Shown: positions 35,100 to 43,664, numbered from the stretch's first letter. The stretch: 64,000 bases of DNA from DASVDE01 sp963740065 (GCA_963740065.1 CAVUCS010000004.1:1-64000); one strand, 5' to 3'. Numbers and translations are program-made. Notes: a model not told the origin generated them from the letters alone.

Positions 35100-35129
35100 A
35101 CTGTACATACAACGTATGTCAAAAGTCAA
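35100..35129 (-). promoter_or_regulatory. promoter of the toxin-antitoxin operon (leaderless)
   Basis: On the minus strand, TTGACT (35124-35129) and TACAGT (35100-35105) are separated by 18 bp. The GTG of the antitoxin begins seven bases after the -10 box, which fits a leaderless transcript starting at 35093. Confidence 0.55.
35105..35119. promoter_or_regulatory. palindromic operator of the toxin-antitoxin operon
   Basis: ACATAC-AAC-GTATGT is a perfect 6-3-6 inverted repeat lying between the -35 and -10 boxes. Ribbon-helix-helix antitoxins usually bind such short palindromes to shut off their own promoter. Confidence 0.6.
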
Positions 35130-35142
35130 GCATGGGCCGGGA

Positions 35143-35213
35143 AGGCGCCTACCGGAATCGAACCGGTGTAAACGGCTTTGCAGGCCGCTGCGTAGCCACT
35201 CCGCCAAGGCGCC
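35143..35213 (-). tRNA. tRNA-Cys (anticodon GCA)
   Basis: 71-nt cloverleaf. Acceptor GGCGCCT pairs with AGGCGCC plus discriminator T. The anticodon loop CTGCAAA gives GCA. The T-arm is GGTTCGATTCC. CCA is not encoded. It lies 14 bp downstream of the promoter-side end of the toxin-antitoxin operon. Confidence 0.97.
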
Positions 35214-35226
35214 GAGGGGTCGAAGC

Positions 35227-35604
35227 CTAGCGAGCGGCGACCCAGGCTCTCGCGGCTTCTATGTCGCCGAGGGAGAAGATCTTGAGTTCTCCCGGCGTCA
35301 TCCAGCCGAAGAGAGTGGTCAGGTGGCGGATCCAGTCGATGTCGGTGACGAGGGCCAGTCGCTTCCAGGCGGAATGTCTGCCCAGTCCCAGCTCCACACC
35401 GGTCTTCAAATCCTCCCAAGCCGCGCCCGCATCGTATCCATCGAATTCGGAGCCCAGCCGGCAAAGACAGCGCACGCCGTCTTCGCTCTCAACCGCCTCG
35501 CGCAACAACGGAATCAACGTCTCCTCGTAGTCGCTCCGGCTGATTTCGCCGGTGAAGTCAAACCCCAGAACGCCCTCCGGCATGTTCTCCAGTTGCTCGA
35601 TCAC
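35227..35604 (-). CDS. SpoIIAA-like (STAS-type) protein
   Basis: 125 aa. The opening IEQLENMPEGVLGFDFTGEI and later KRLALVTDIDWIRHLTTLFG followed by MTPGELKIFSLGDIEAARAW match the SpoIIAA-like family. These are small STAS-fold cytosolic proteins that bind lipids or other hydrophobic ligands. The phosphorylatable Ser of true anti-anti-sigma factors is not evident. It stands alone between two tRNA genes. Confidence 0.8.
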   Translation of the reverse strand: MIEQLENMPEGVLGFDFTGEISRSDYEETLIPLLREAVESEDGVRCLCRLGSEFDGYDAGAAWEDLKTGVELGLGRHSAWKRLALVTDIDWIRHLTTLFGWMTPGELKIFSLGDIEAARAWVAAR

Positions 35605-35654
35605 GACATCTCCTCCCGCAGGGCTCTTTGGACGATCTCGACCCTAGCGGGCGG

Positions 35655-36314
35655 TCAATGAAACGGGAGAGTCAGAAGACGCGTTAGGCCACCGAGGAAG
35701 ACCAGGGTGCCGAAGGCGAGGGCTCCAATTGCCACGCGGTCGCTTTTGAACTTCGGCGACAAGCCGGCAAAGAAGAGAACGGCGGCGAAGAAGATTGTCG
35801 CCAGGATGTAGTTGTCGGAAGTTTGGTTGGCGTCGCGGCCTTCGTCGAAGAGACGACCGGCTCTGTCGGCGAGGTGGTCGGCTTCTTCCAGTTTGGCGAC
35901 TCTGTATTCCGGCAACTGGAAGGGAAGCTTGGTGGCTCTGGGGTTGGTCAGCGGATGTTCCGCGAGCCAGGCCTTGTAGGCGACCGTGAACTCTCTACGA
36001 AAGAAGCGTCTCTCCAGGATGTTCATCAGCCTTCTGTCGCCTTGCGAATAGGCAACGGCGAACTGGGTGAAGATGTCGGCGTCGATTGCGACCAGGGTGA
36101 AGCCGTCTGACTCGGCCTTAGCCGACTCGGTCCTGGAGGCGCCGGCGGAAGTGAAGGCCGTCGCCTGGACCCCGCCCCACCGAGTCGCCTCGTAGGCGCT
36201 GAAAGCCGTCGCTACCGTGGCCGCCGCGAGAAGGAGGGCCGACCAAAGCTCGATCCGCTCGCGGATCGGCATCCCGTGCCCGTGCTGCCCGCTGTCCTCG
36301 GCGGTGTGAGACAT
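35655..36314 (-). CDS. membrane protein with cytosolic middle domain (DUF4337-like)
   Basis: 219 aa from ATG at 36314 (MSHTAEDSGQHGHG). One membrane helix near the N-terminus (LWSALLLAAATVATAFSAYE), a helical soluble middle of about 90 residues, and two helices at the C-terminus (ILATIFFAAVLFFAGLSP, ALAFGTLVFLGGLTRLL). The layout matches DUF4337-type proteins, whose role is unknown. The start lies 10 bp from the 3' end of tRNA-Gly on the same strand, so the two may share a transcript. Confidence 0.65.
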   Translation of the reverse strand: MSHTAEDSGQHGHGMPIRERIELWSALLLAAATVATAFSAYEATRWGGVQATAFTSAGASRTESAKAESDGFTLVAIDADIFTQFAVAYSQGDRRLMNILERRFFRREFTVAYKAWLAEHPLTNPRATKLPFQLPEYRVAKLEEADHLADRAGRLFDEGRDANQTSDNYILATIFFAAVLFFAGLSPKFKSDRVAIGALAFGTLVFLGGLTRLLTLPFH

Positions 36315-36323
36315 CTGGAAGAA

Positions 36324-36397
36324 AGCGGCTGATGGGATTCGAACCCACGACCTTCTGCATGGCAAGCAGACGCTCTAGCCAGCTGAGCTACAGCCGC
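36324..36397 (-). tRNA. tRNA-Gly (anticodon GCC)
   Basis: 74-nt cloverleaf. Acceptor GCGGCTG pairs with CAGCCGC plus discriminator T. The anticodon stem TCTGC/GCAGA bounds loop TTGCCAT, which reads GCC. The T-arm contains GGGTTCGAATCCC. CCA is not encoded. Confidence 0.97.
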
Positions 36398-36449
36398 ATC
36401 GGAAGGGGATTCTAGCCTGGAGGGGTCGGGTCCTGCCCCGCGCGCTGAA

Positions 36450-37238
36450 TTAGCGGCGGGCGTTGGTGGCCTGGGCTTGCCAGGTGACGCCGCTGGCGGT
36501 GCAGTCGAAAGTGCCGAAGGCGCTAGAGCCGCTACGGGAGAGCGTCCCCGCCGCTGTGGTGCCGTTGACGACTCCGTCGACCTGGAAAGTGCCGTTGGTG
36601 TTGAGGGTGCCGCCCATCGTGAAGCTGCCTTCGTCGAGCGGGGCGCCGCCGCCGTAGATCGAGTTCGTGTGGTGCTGGCCGTCGGCGCAGAAGGCCGTCC
36701 AGCCGAAGCTCAAGTCGGTGACCGACGTCCCGACGACGGAGAAGTTAATCGGCAGGCCCTGACTGGTCGTGCCAGAGAACTGCGTGGAACTCGACTGAGG
36801 GATGGTGGCCCTCTTTAGGTGCGCCTTCCATCTGACGCCTCTCGCCGGGCAATTGAAAGTGCCGAAGGCGCTTGGTCCCCAGCGCGAGAGCTTGCCCCAG
36901 GCGACCCGACGCCGCAGCTTCCCTCTGACGCGGACCTTGCCGCCCGTGTTGAGGATGCCACCGAGCGCGAATGACCTGCCGGAAAGCCGCTTGCCACCAA
37001 TCGAGATTCCGTTCTGGTGCACCTTGCCGTCGGCGCAGTTGGCGCGCCAATAGAAGACAACCGAGAGGACCGCGGTTCTGCTCACCTTGAGGGTGATTGG
37101 CAGGCCCTGGCTGGTCCTGCCCTTATAGGTACCCGGTTGAAAGCCCTTGGCGATGCCGCCAGCCGGCGCGAGCAGCGCGCCCATGCAGAGCAGCGCCGTC
37201 AGCGCACCCACCCAAGTGAATCGTCTAGCCCCTACCAC
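36450..37238 (-). CDS. secreted protein with two tandem about 100-residue repeats
   Basis: 262 aa. A signal peptide (residues about 1-30, WVGALTALLCMGALLAPAGG) precedes two homologous domains. Each starts TSQGLPI and has a Cys in NCADGKVHQNG or FCADGQHHTN. Each then repeats a GGILNTGGKVRVRG/GGTLNTNGTFQVDG strand and ends SAFGTFNCPARGVRW or SAFGTFDCTASGVTW. Each repeat thus has one Cys pair, probably a disulphide in a beta-sandwich. Function unknown. The duplication is old, since the copies share the motif skeleton rather than the full sequence. Confidence 0.75.
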   Translation of the reverse strand: MVGARRFTWVGALTALLCMGALLAPAGGIAKGFQPGTYKGRTSQGLPITLKVSRTAVLSVVFYWRANCADGKVHQNGISIGGKRLSGRSFALGGILNTGGKVRVRGKLRRRVAWGKLSRWGPSAFGTFNCPARGVRWKAHLKRATIPQSSSTQFSGTTSQGLPINFSVVGTSVTDLSFGWTAFCADGQHHTNSIYGGGAPLDEGSFTMGGTLNTNGTFQVDGVVNGTTAAGTLSRSGSSAFGTFDCTASGVTWQAQATNARR

Positions 37239-37259
37239 CCATAAAAGGCTACACGCTCT

Positions 37260-37661
37260 TTAGGCGGTGTCCAGCGCCTCGTTGACAAGGCGGTCCGCTT
37301 CGGCGTTGTGCTCGCGGCGGACGTGCCGGATCGACCAACTTTCAAACGGCTCCAGGGCGCGCTTTACCTCGGTATGCAGCTGACGCAGGGCGGCGTCCTT
37401 GACCTTGTACTTGCCCTCGACTTGGCGCACGATCAACTCCGAATCCCCGACCAACTCCACCTCGCTCGCTCCCAGAGCCGCCGCCATTTCGATTCCCAAG
37501 AGCAGGGCCTTGTACTCGGCGACGTTGTTGGTGGCGCGGCCGATCCTCTCGCCGTTCTCCTGAAGGATCACTCCCTCGGAGTCCTGGACCACCGCGGCGA
37601 CTGCCGCCGGGCCCGGATTGCCCCGAGCGCCACCATCGACGTTGACCACGACCTTGTCCAT
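37260..37661 (-). CDS. rnhA: ribonuclease HI-like protein
   Basis: 133 aa from ATG at 37661. It cleaves RNA in RNA-DNA hybrids. Active-site acids are all visible: Asp in VNVDGGARGNPGPAAVAAVV, Glu in NNVAEYKALLLGIEMA, Asp in LVGDSELIVRQV and the late Asp in VRREHNAEADRLVNEAL. The short form without the basic protrusion is common in actinomycetes, where it is often fused to a CobC phosphatase; here it stands alone. It follows the 113-aa hypothetical gene by 5 bp. It is a different family from the rnhB product at 51543. Confidence 0.9.
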   Translation of the reverse strand: MDKVVVNVDGGARGNPGPAAVAAVVQDSEGVILQENGERIGRATNNVAEYKALLLGIEMAAALGASEVELVGDSELIVRQVEGKYKVKDAALRQLHTEVKRALEPFESWSIRHVRREHNAEADRLVNEALDTA

Positions 37662-37666
37662 CGCGC

Positions 37667-38008
37667 TCAGACGACCGGCTCGCGCTTGACGGGCGGAGCG
37701 CCGAGGACGACCTGCCCGGCGCTCGCGGTGGCGTTCCACTGGCGGGCGGAGCCGTCCAACTGGTCGATCTCCCCGCCTTTGTCGATCTGGAAGACGGAGC
37801 GAGCCTCATCGCCGAGGTCGACCCCCCACTGGTACCAGGACAGCTCCCAGGCGACGGTTACTCGCACCTCGCTCGGGGAGCCGGCGGCGGCGCCAACCGA
37901 CACCCATGGCTCGCCCAAGGTCCGCGTCAGGCCGGCGACCGTGCGCGCGGCCTCGCTTCCGTTGAAGCGGGCGATCGCCTGCGCGTGAGTCTCCTGAGGG
38001 CTCGCCAC
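37667..38008 (-). CDS. hypothetical protein
   Basis: 113 aa, mixed alpha/beta. It begins with a helix (ASPQETHAQAIARFNGSEAA) followed by strands (VRVTVAWELSWYQWGVDL, EARSVFQIDKGGEI). No signal peptide or membrane segment. It lies between the EF-G paralogue and rnhA on the same strand, with gaps of 19 and 5 bp, so it is probably part of one operon. I do not recognise it. Confidence 0.6.
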   Translation of the reverse strand: MASPQETHAQAIARFNGSEAARTVAGLTRTLGEPWVSVGAAAGSPSEVRVTVAWELSWYQWGVDLGDEARSVFQIDKGGEIDQLDGSARQWNATASAGQVVLGAPPVKREPVV

Positions 38009-38027
38009 GAGCCAAAGCTACCAGCGG

Positions 38028-40106
38028 CTAGGCGCTGACTTTGGCGCCGCCCGCCGCCGCAATGACCCTGTCGGCCAGGTGCGTGGGGATCTCCTCGTAG
38101 CGGTCGAACTCGATCCCGAAATCCGCCCGCCCACCGCTGATCGAGCGCAGGTCGGGCGCGTAGTCGAGCACCTCGGCCATCGGCACCACGGCCCGCACCT
38201 CGGTTGCCGTGCCCTTTGGCTCCATCCCCAGCGGATGGCCGCGGCGGGAATTGAGGTCGCCGATCACATCGCCGACCACATCGTCGGGACAGCTCACCGT
38301 CAACCGGACTATCGGCTCCAGCAGGACCGGATCGGCCTCCGCCATCGCCTGTTTGAACGCCATCGAGCCGGCGAGTTTGAAGGCCATCTCCGAGGAGTCG
38401 ACGTCGTGGTGCTTGCCATCGACGAGACGCACCCGCACTCCCTTGACCGGATAGCCGGCGAGGACGCCGTGCGCCATCGCCTCCTCCACCCCCTTCTCCA
38501 CCGCGGGGATGAAGCTGCGCGGGATCGCGCCGCCCTTGATCGAGTCGACGAACTCCAACCCGGCGCCATCGGCCGCGGGCTCGATCTCGATCTCGCAATC
38601 GGCGAACTGACCTCGCCCTCCCGACTGCTTCTTGTAGCGGGCATGGGCATGGGCCGAGCGACGGATCGACTCGTGGTAGGGAACCCGCGGCGGGTGCAGC
38701 TCAATCTCCGCGCCGAAGCGCCGCCGCATGCGATCGACCACCACCTCGACATGGACCTGAGTGAGGCCGGCGATGATCTGCTCCCCGGTCTGGCGGTCGC
38801 GGTGGATATCCAGCGTCGGATCCTCCTCGCAGAGCCGCCGCACCGCCGTCGCCGCCTTCTCTTCGTCGCCCTTCGACTTCGCTTCGTAGGCGAAGGCCAT
38901 CACCGGCGCCGGCAGGTCCAGGGGCGGAAAGGCGACCGCCTCCTGCCCCTCGCACAACACGTCGCCGGCGCGCGTCTCCTTCAGCTTGGCGATCGCGCCA
39001 ATGTCCCCCGCGCCCAGCTCGGCCACGGGCTTCAGCTCGTTGCCGTGCGGGCGGCAGAGCTGGCCGATCCGTTCCTTGTGACCTTGGGTGACGTTGAAGA
39101 CGTGGGAGTCGGAGCGCAGCGTCCCCCGATACACCCGGAAGAGGTTGACGCGGCCCGTGTAGGGGTCGGCCAAGGTCTTGAAGGCGTAGGCCACCAGCGA
39201 CCCGTCTTCATCGGGTTCGACCGCGATCGCCTCTCCCCCCTTCCCCAGCGCGGCTACGGGGCCGAGCATCGCCGGCGAAGGCAGGTCCTCGACCAGCGCG
39301 TCCAGCAGCCGGTTGGTGCCGAGGTTCTTCGTCGCCACCCCACAGGTGACGGGAAAGAGGCGTCCCGCCGTCACCCCCTGCTTGAGCGCGCTGACGATCT
39401 CCACGTGGTCGATCTCCTCGCCGTCGAGATAGCGCTCCATCAACTCGTCGGAGTTCTCCGCCACCTCATCCATCAGCTTCTCGCGGTACTCCTCCGCCCG
39501 GTCGCGCAGCTCGTCGGGGACTTCCGCCACGCGCGCGCCGCCACGCTCCGCCCCCTCATAGAGGAAAGCTTCCATGTCGATCAGGTCGATCACCCCGCGC
39601 ACGCCTCCCTCGACGCTGATTGGGATCTCGGTGGCGACGACGTGCGGCCCAAAGGCCTCCTTCAGCGCGCCGAGCGCGGCAAAGAAGTCGGCTCGCTCGC
39701 GGTCGAGCATGTTGACAAAGAGAAGCCGCGCCAACCCGTCGGCGCGATGCCAAAGCCGCTCGGTGTTGACCTCGACCCCCGCCGCCGCATTTACAACGAT
39801 CACCGCGGCGTCGGCGATCCGCAGCGCCGCGGCGGCATCGGCGACGAAGCTCGGCTCTCCCGGCGTGTCGATCAAGTTGATCACCCGCCCGCCATGCTCA
39901 AAACAGGCGACCGAGGCGCCGATCGACATCTCGCGTTTGCGCTCGTCGGGCTCGTGGTCGGAGAGCGTCGTCCCGTCAACCACCGTTCCGAGGCGCTCAA
40001 GCGCGCCGGCCTCGAACAGCATCGCTTCGTGCAGGCTTGTCTTACCGCTGCCGCGATGCCCTATCAGGGCAACGTTGCGAATCCGATCAGCGGCCTTGCG
40101 AGGCAC
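38028..40106 (-). CDS. elongation factor G paralogue with altered GTPase motifs
   Basis: 692 aa with the full EF-G domain layout: G domain, domain II (VAYAFKTLADPYTGRVNLFR), III, IV (YKKQSGGRGQFADCEIEIEP) and V. The P-loop is intact (GHRGSGKTSL). However, switch II reads DTPGEPSF where EF-G has DTPGHVDF, removing the catalytic His, and the guanine motif NKxD reads NMLD. The usual RGITI of switch I is REMSI. It belongs to the second EF-G-like class of actinomycetes rather than the main fusA, whose usual rpsL-rpsG neighbours are missing. A ribosome-linked but specialised role is inferred. Confidence 0.85.
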   Translation of the reverse strand: MPRKAADRIRNVALIGHRGSGKTSLHEAMLFEAGALERLGTVVDGTTLSDHEPDERKREMSIGASVACFEHGGRVINLIDTPGEPSFVADAAAALRIADAAVIVVNAAAGVEVNTERLWHRADGLARLLFVNMLDRERADFFAALGALKEAFGPHVVATEIPISVEGGVRGVIDLIDMEAFLYEGAERGGARVAEVPDELRDRAEEYREKLMDEVAENSDELMERYLDGEEIDHVEIVSALKQGVTAGRLFPVTCGVATKNLGTNRLLDALVEDLPSPAMLGPVAALGKGGEAIAVEPDEDGSLVAYAFKTLADPYTGRVNLFRVYRGTLRSDSHVFNVTQGHKERIGQLCRPHGNELKPVAELGAGDIGAIAKLKETRAGDVLCEGQEAVAFPPLDLPAPVMAFAYEAKSKGDEEKAATAVRRLCEEDPTLDIHRDRQTGEQIIAGLTQVHVEVVVDRMRRRFGAEIELHPPRVPYHESIRRSAHAHARYKKQSGGRGQFADCEIEIEPAADGAGLEFVDSIKGGAIPRSFIPAVEKGVEEAMAHGVLAGYPVKGVRVRLVDGKHHDVDSSEMAFKLAGSMAFKQAMAEADPVLLEPIVRLTVSCPDDVVGDVIGDLNSRRGHPLGMEPKGTATEVRAVVPMAEVLDYAPDLRSISGGRADFGIEFDRYEEIPTHLADRVIAAAGGAKVSA

Positions 40107-40115
40107 ACCTTGAAG

Positions 40116-40889
40116 CTACTCCTGTCGCAGACCCGACTTCAAACGCATCACAGCCTTGGTGTGCAGCTGGGACACTCGCGACTCGGTGACGCCGAGGACC
40201 TCGCCGATTTCCCGCAGGGTGAGATTCTCGTAGTAGTAGAGAGCGACGACCAGCTGCTCACGCTCCGGCAGTGAAGCGATTGCGTCGGTGAGGCGGTCTT
40301 TCACCTCGCTGGTGGCGAGGGCCTCCTGAGGGTCGGCGGCGCGATCGTCGGCGATCGTGTCCAACAGGGAGACCTGATCGCCGGAGGAGTCGGAGACCGT
40401 CCACAGTTCGTCCAGCGCGTAGACGGAGGAGTTGGAGATCTCCAGCAGCGAGGTCTGCAGCTCCTCCTCGGTGCAGCCCAGCTTGACCGCCAGCTCCTCT
40501 TCTGTCGGCGCCCGCTGCAGCTCGTGCTCGAGTCTTGCCTGGGCAGCCTCGATCTCCCGAGCGCGCGAGCGCACCGAGCGCGGCACCCAGTCCAGCGAGC
40601 GCAGCTCGTCGATGATCGAGCCACGGATGCGGGTCATCGCAAAAGTCTCAAATTTGAAGCCGCGCTCGGGCTCGAAGCGTTCGATCGCCCCGATCAGCCC
40701 CATCAGCCCATAGGAGATGAGATCAGCGTCCTCGACGTGGGATGGCAGACCCGCGCCAAGCCGACCGGCGACGAATTTGACCATCGGCGAGTAGGCGACC
40801 ACCAAGCGCTCTCGCGCAGTCAGATCTCCTTCGTCTTTGTAGCGGCGCCATAGGTCGCGCAGCTCCACTTCTTTTACGCCCGTCTCCAT
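40116..40889 (-). CDS. FliA/WhiG-type RNA polymerase sigma factor
   Basis: 257 aa, sigma-70 group 3. Region 2 is DADLISYGLMGLIGAIERFE followed by FETFAMTRIRGSIIDELRSL. Region 3 contains VPRSVRSRAREIEAAQARLE. Region 4 is LTLREIGEVLGVTESRVSQL with HTKAVMRLKSGL. In actinomycetes this class controls sporulation or motility genes. No flagellar genes are visible, so the regulon is open. It is followed 9 bp downstream by the EF-G paralogue and preceded by the xer recombinase gene. Confidence 0.92.
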   Translation of the reverse strand: METGVKEVELRDLWRRYKDEGDLTARERLVVAYSPMVKFVAGRLGAGLPSHVEDADLISYGLMGLIGAIERFEPERGFKFETFAMTRIRGSIIDELRSLDWVPRSVRSRAREIEAAQARLEHELQRAPTEEELAVKLGCTEEELQTSLLEISNSSVYALDELWTVSDSSGDQVSLLDTIADDRAADPQEALATSEVKDRLTDAIASLPEREQLVVALYYYENLTLREIGEVLGVTESRVSQLHTKAVMRLKSGLRQE

Positions 40890-40940
40890 ACCTCTTCTCG
40901 ATTCTACGGTTGCAGGGACTATTTGGAGTGCAGATTGCGA

Positions 40941-41822
40941 TTACGCGCGTGGATGGGCGGCTGCGTAGGTCTCGCGCAGGCGTGCGGCATCGACCCGTGT
41001 GTAGACCTGGGTGGTGGAAATTGAGGCGTGGCCGAGCAGCTCCTGGATCGTCCTCAGGTCCGCCCCGCCCTCCAAGAGGTGGGTGGCGAAGGAGTGGCGC
41101 AGGGAGTGCGGAGAGACGCCGGTTGCCAGCGCGGCCTCGCGAACCCAGAGCCCGAGCCGGCGCGTCACGTCGGAGTTAGAAAGGCGGCGGCCGCTCTTGG
41201 AGAGGAAAAGGGCGCCTTCGCGCGGGTCCCCGGAGAGGGAGTGGCGGGCGCGCTCCTCGTATCTGCGTAGCGCTCTCTGGGCGGGCTCGCCGACGGGAAC
41301 GAGCCGCTCCTTGGAGCCCTTGCCCAACACCCGAAGCTGCTCCGTCTCCGGGTCGAAGGAACCGGTGTCGAGGTTGACGATCTCCTCGCAGCGCAGGCCA
41401 CATGAGTAGGCCAGCTCAAGCATTGCCCGGTCGCGCAGCTCCAGAGAAGTGCGAGCCGGGATCTTCTCCAACAGAGAGCGCATCTGCTCGGTGGTGAGAA
41501 CGCGCGGGAGCTTTTGCTCCTTCTTCGGACTAGAGACGAGGTCGGCGGGATTCTGGGCGGCCCGCTCAGTGCGGACCAGGAAGTCATAGAGGCCGCGGAT
41601 CGCGGCGAGCTTGCGGGCGACCGTCGCAGGCGAGGCCCCTCCGGATGAGAGCCCGGCGCCGTAGCGACGCACGTCGCGGTGGTGAACGTCACCGGGTCCC
41701 TTCTCCCCGGCCCACTCGACAAATTGGCCCAAGTCGACCGCATACGCGCGTCGCGTTCGCTCGGCCAACCCCCGCCCCCGGAGGTCACGGTCATAGCCGG
41801 CGATCGCGTCTTCCCAGGTCAT
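40941..41822 (-). CDS. tyrosine recombinase XerC/XerD
   Basis: 293 aa. The N-terminal SAM-like core-binding domain (FVEWAGEKGPGDVHHRDVRR) precedes the catalytic domain. Catalytic residues are visible: Arg in YSCGLRCEEIVNLD, then the HxxR region and second His in HSLRHSFATHLLEGGADLRT and LLGHASISTTQVYTRV, with the Tyr nucleophile near the end. It most likely resolves chromosome dimers at dif. No phage or island genes surround it, so it is probably the housekeeping enzyme. C versus D cannot be decided without a second copy. Confidence 0.9.
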   Translation of the reverse strand: MTWEDAIAGYDRDLRGRGLAERTRRAYAVDLGQFVEWAGEKGPGDVHHRDVRRYGAGLSSGGASPATVARKLAAIRGLYDFLVRTERAAQNPADLVSSPKKEQKLPRVLTTEQMRSLLEKIPARTSLELRDRAMLELAYSCGLRCEEIVNLDTGSFDPETEQLRVLGKGSKERLVPVGEPAQRALRRYEERARHSLSGDPREGALFLSKSGRRLSNSDVTRRLGLWVREAALATGVSPHSLRHSFATHLLEGGADLRTIQELLGHASISTTQVYTRVDAARLRETYAAAHPRA

Positions 41823-41859
41823 TCCAGACAGGTTCGCCGCGCCGCGGCCGGAGCCTGCG

Positions 41860-42915
41860 CTAATCGATGTAAATCGGAGTGCCGACGTCTACTTGGTCGT
41901 AGAGCTCGATCACGTCGGGGATCGCCATCCGCACGCAGCCGTGCGAGGCGGCGCTACCTAGGGAGTAGGTCGCGTCGGTGCCGTGGATTCCGGCGCCGGA
42001 GAAGATCCCCATCCAGCGAGCCTTAAGTGGATTTGACGGGCCGGGCGGAATCGATTGACCGGCGAGACTGCCGGCCCAAGCCGAATCCGGCACATTCCAG
42101 GTGGGGTCCACCTGCTTGTCCTGTATGTGGTAGAGCCCGGCCGGCGTCTCAAGGCCCACTTGGCCGACCGCGACGGTGTAGGACTTGGACAGCTTCAGGT
42201 GCTTCCAGAGGCGCAGGGTGAAAGTCTCACGGTCGAGGGTGAGGTAGGACGGGTACTCGGCGGCAACCTGGTCTCCCGTCACGGCGGGTCTGACGTAGTG
42301 GGTGCGGGCGGCGATGACGTGCGGTGCCTTGGCGTTGAGCACCGCGGCATTCAGCTTTTGGGTGAGCAGGTTGTCGCGCAGCTTGCGGCCATTCTCAGCT
42401 GGAACGACACTTAGACCCTCGCCGTTGGCGGCCACCGAAGCGTCCTGGGGCGCGACGCCGACCGCCTCGGCGACACGGCGCACAAAGCGGTTGACCGCGA
42501 CCTGGGAGTAGGTGACGTCGGCGGAGATGTTCTCGTCGACCTCTCCGCCAGTGACGTAGCGAGCGAGGCGCCCCGGGAGGCCACCGTCGCGACTGGAGGA
42601 GAGCGCCTCATCGACTGCGTCGTCGATGTCGGCGTGGACCTTGAGCGTCTTCCCCGACAGCCGCCAGCTTTCGCCGTCGTAGCCGACGCGGAGCGAATGA
42701 CTAAGCGGCGCGATCAGCTCGCGATGGACAGCCCGCTTCGCCTCGGCGGCGCTGAGGCCGCCGACGTCAACACCGCCAATCGTCACTCCGTCGGCGATCT
42801 TGTCGTTCTGAGAGCTGTCGTACGCGTATGCGCCGACCGCGCCGAGAGCAAGGACCAGGACGCCAACGACGATTGCGATTTTTGCCTTGCTTCCCACGGG
42901 GAGGAGTTTAGGCAC
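41860..42915 (-). CDS. L,D-transpeptidase with YoaR-like domain
   Basis: 351 aa. A signal-anchor helix (AKIAIVVGVLVLALGAVGAY) is followed by a YoaR-type peptidoglycan-binding region (IGGVDVGGLSAAEAKRAVHR) and a C-terminal YkuD catalytic domain. The active-site block ends the protein: SAASHGCVRMAIPDVIELYD with catalytic His and Cys. It forms 3-3 cross-links in peptidoglycan outside the membrane. It is divergent from the 5-FCL-like gene 35 bp away. Confidence 0.9.
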   Translation of the reverse strand: MPKLLPVGSKAKIAIVVGVLVLALGAVGAYAYDSSQNDKIADGVTIGGVDVGGLSAAEAKRAVHRELIAPLSHSLRVGYDGESWRLSGKTLKVHADIDDAVDEALSSSRDGGLPGRLARYVTGGEVDENISADVTYSQVAVNRFVRRVAEAVGVAPQDASVAANGEGLSVVPAENGRKLRDNLLTQKLNAAVLNAKAPHVIAARTHYVRPAVTGDQVAAEYPSYLTLDRETFTLRLWKHLKLSKSYTVAVGQVGLETPAGLYHIQDKQVDPTWNVPDSAWAGSLAGQSIPPGPSNPLKARWMGIFSGAGIHGTDATYSLGSAASHGCVRMAIPDVIELYDQVDVGTPIYID

Positions 42916-42950
42916 ACGTTTCGGTCGCTCTTGGGGGATATCTTTCGCTT

Positions 42951-43664
42951 GTGCGCTCTAAGGATGAGGTCCGCAAGGAAATCTGGGAAGCGATGGACCG
43001 CGCGGGTGTGTCCCGCTTTCCCGGCGCGGAAGGGCGTATCCCCAACTTCGCCGGAGCGAAGATGGCGGCCGAGAAGCTGGCCGACCACCGAGCTTGGAAA
43101 CGGGCGCGGACGATCAAGGCCAACCCCGACTCCCCACAGACGTACGCTCGCCGCATTGCCCTCGAAGAGGGCAAGACTGTGATCATGGCCGTGCCGCGCC
43201 TGCGCGACCCCCATCCGTTCCGGGTGCTCGATCCGAAAAAGCTCTCGAAGGGCGCGGTGAAAGAAGCGGCGACGATCAAGGGGGCGCTGAGACACGGGAG
43301 AGTGATCGCCCTCGACGACCTGCCGGAAATCGATTTCGTCCTCTGCGGCTCGGTGGCGGTCAACCTGAGCGGCGCCCGGGTCGGCAAAGGCGGTGGTTAC
43401 TCCGACCTCGAGTACGGGATTCTGATCGATGCCGGCAAGATCGACAGACACACGACGGTGGCGACTACGGTGCACCCGACCCAACTCCTGCGCCGTCACC
43501 TGATGATGATCGGGCACGACCTGCCGGTGGACGTAATCGCAACGCCTCGCGCCGTAATCGAGGTTGAACGCCAGTACGAGCGACCCCGCGGCATCCTTTG
43601 GGACCACCTGCAACCGCCGCAGATCCGCGAGATACCCATACTTGAACGTATGGGATATGCCTGA
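42951..43664 (+). CDS. 5-formyltetrahydrofolate cyclo-ligase family protein
   Basis: 237 aa from GTG. The NagB/CoA-transferase-like fold begins SKDEVRKEIWEAMDRAGVSR. The ligand-binding end is DFVLCGSVAVNLSGARVGKG followed by GGYSDLEYGIL, the cyclo-ligase signature in the form seen in the longer MTHFS-domain proteins. True 5-FCL recycles 5-formyl-THF; this longer class may act on another substrate. It overlaps the alpha/beta hydrolase gene by 8 bp. Confidence 0.85.
   Translation: MRSKDEVRKEIWEAMDRAGVSRFPGAEGRIPNFAGAKMAAEKLADHRAWKRARTIKANPDSPQTYARRIALEEGKTVIMAVPRLRDPHPFRVLDPKKLSKGAVKEAATIKGALRHGRVIALDDLPEIDFVLCGSVAVNLSGARVGKGGGYSDLEYGILIDAGKIDRHTTVATTVHPTQLLRRHLMMIGHDLPVDVIATPRAVIEVERQYERPRGILWDHLQPPQIREIPILERMGYA

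Noticed and set aside
38079..40274. 731-codon open frame on the plus strand opposite the EF-G paralogue
   Set aside because: It is the mirror of the EF-G-like coding sequence; its Arg/His/Leu-rich product has no recognisable motif.
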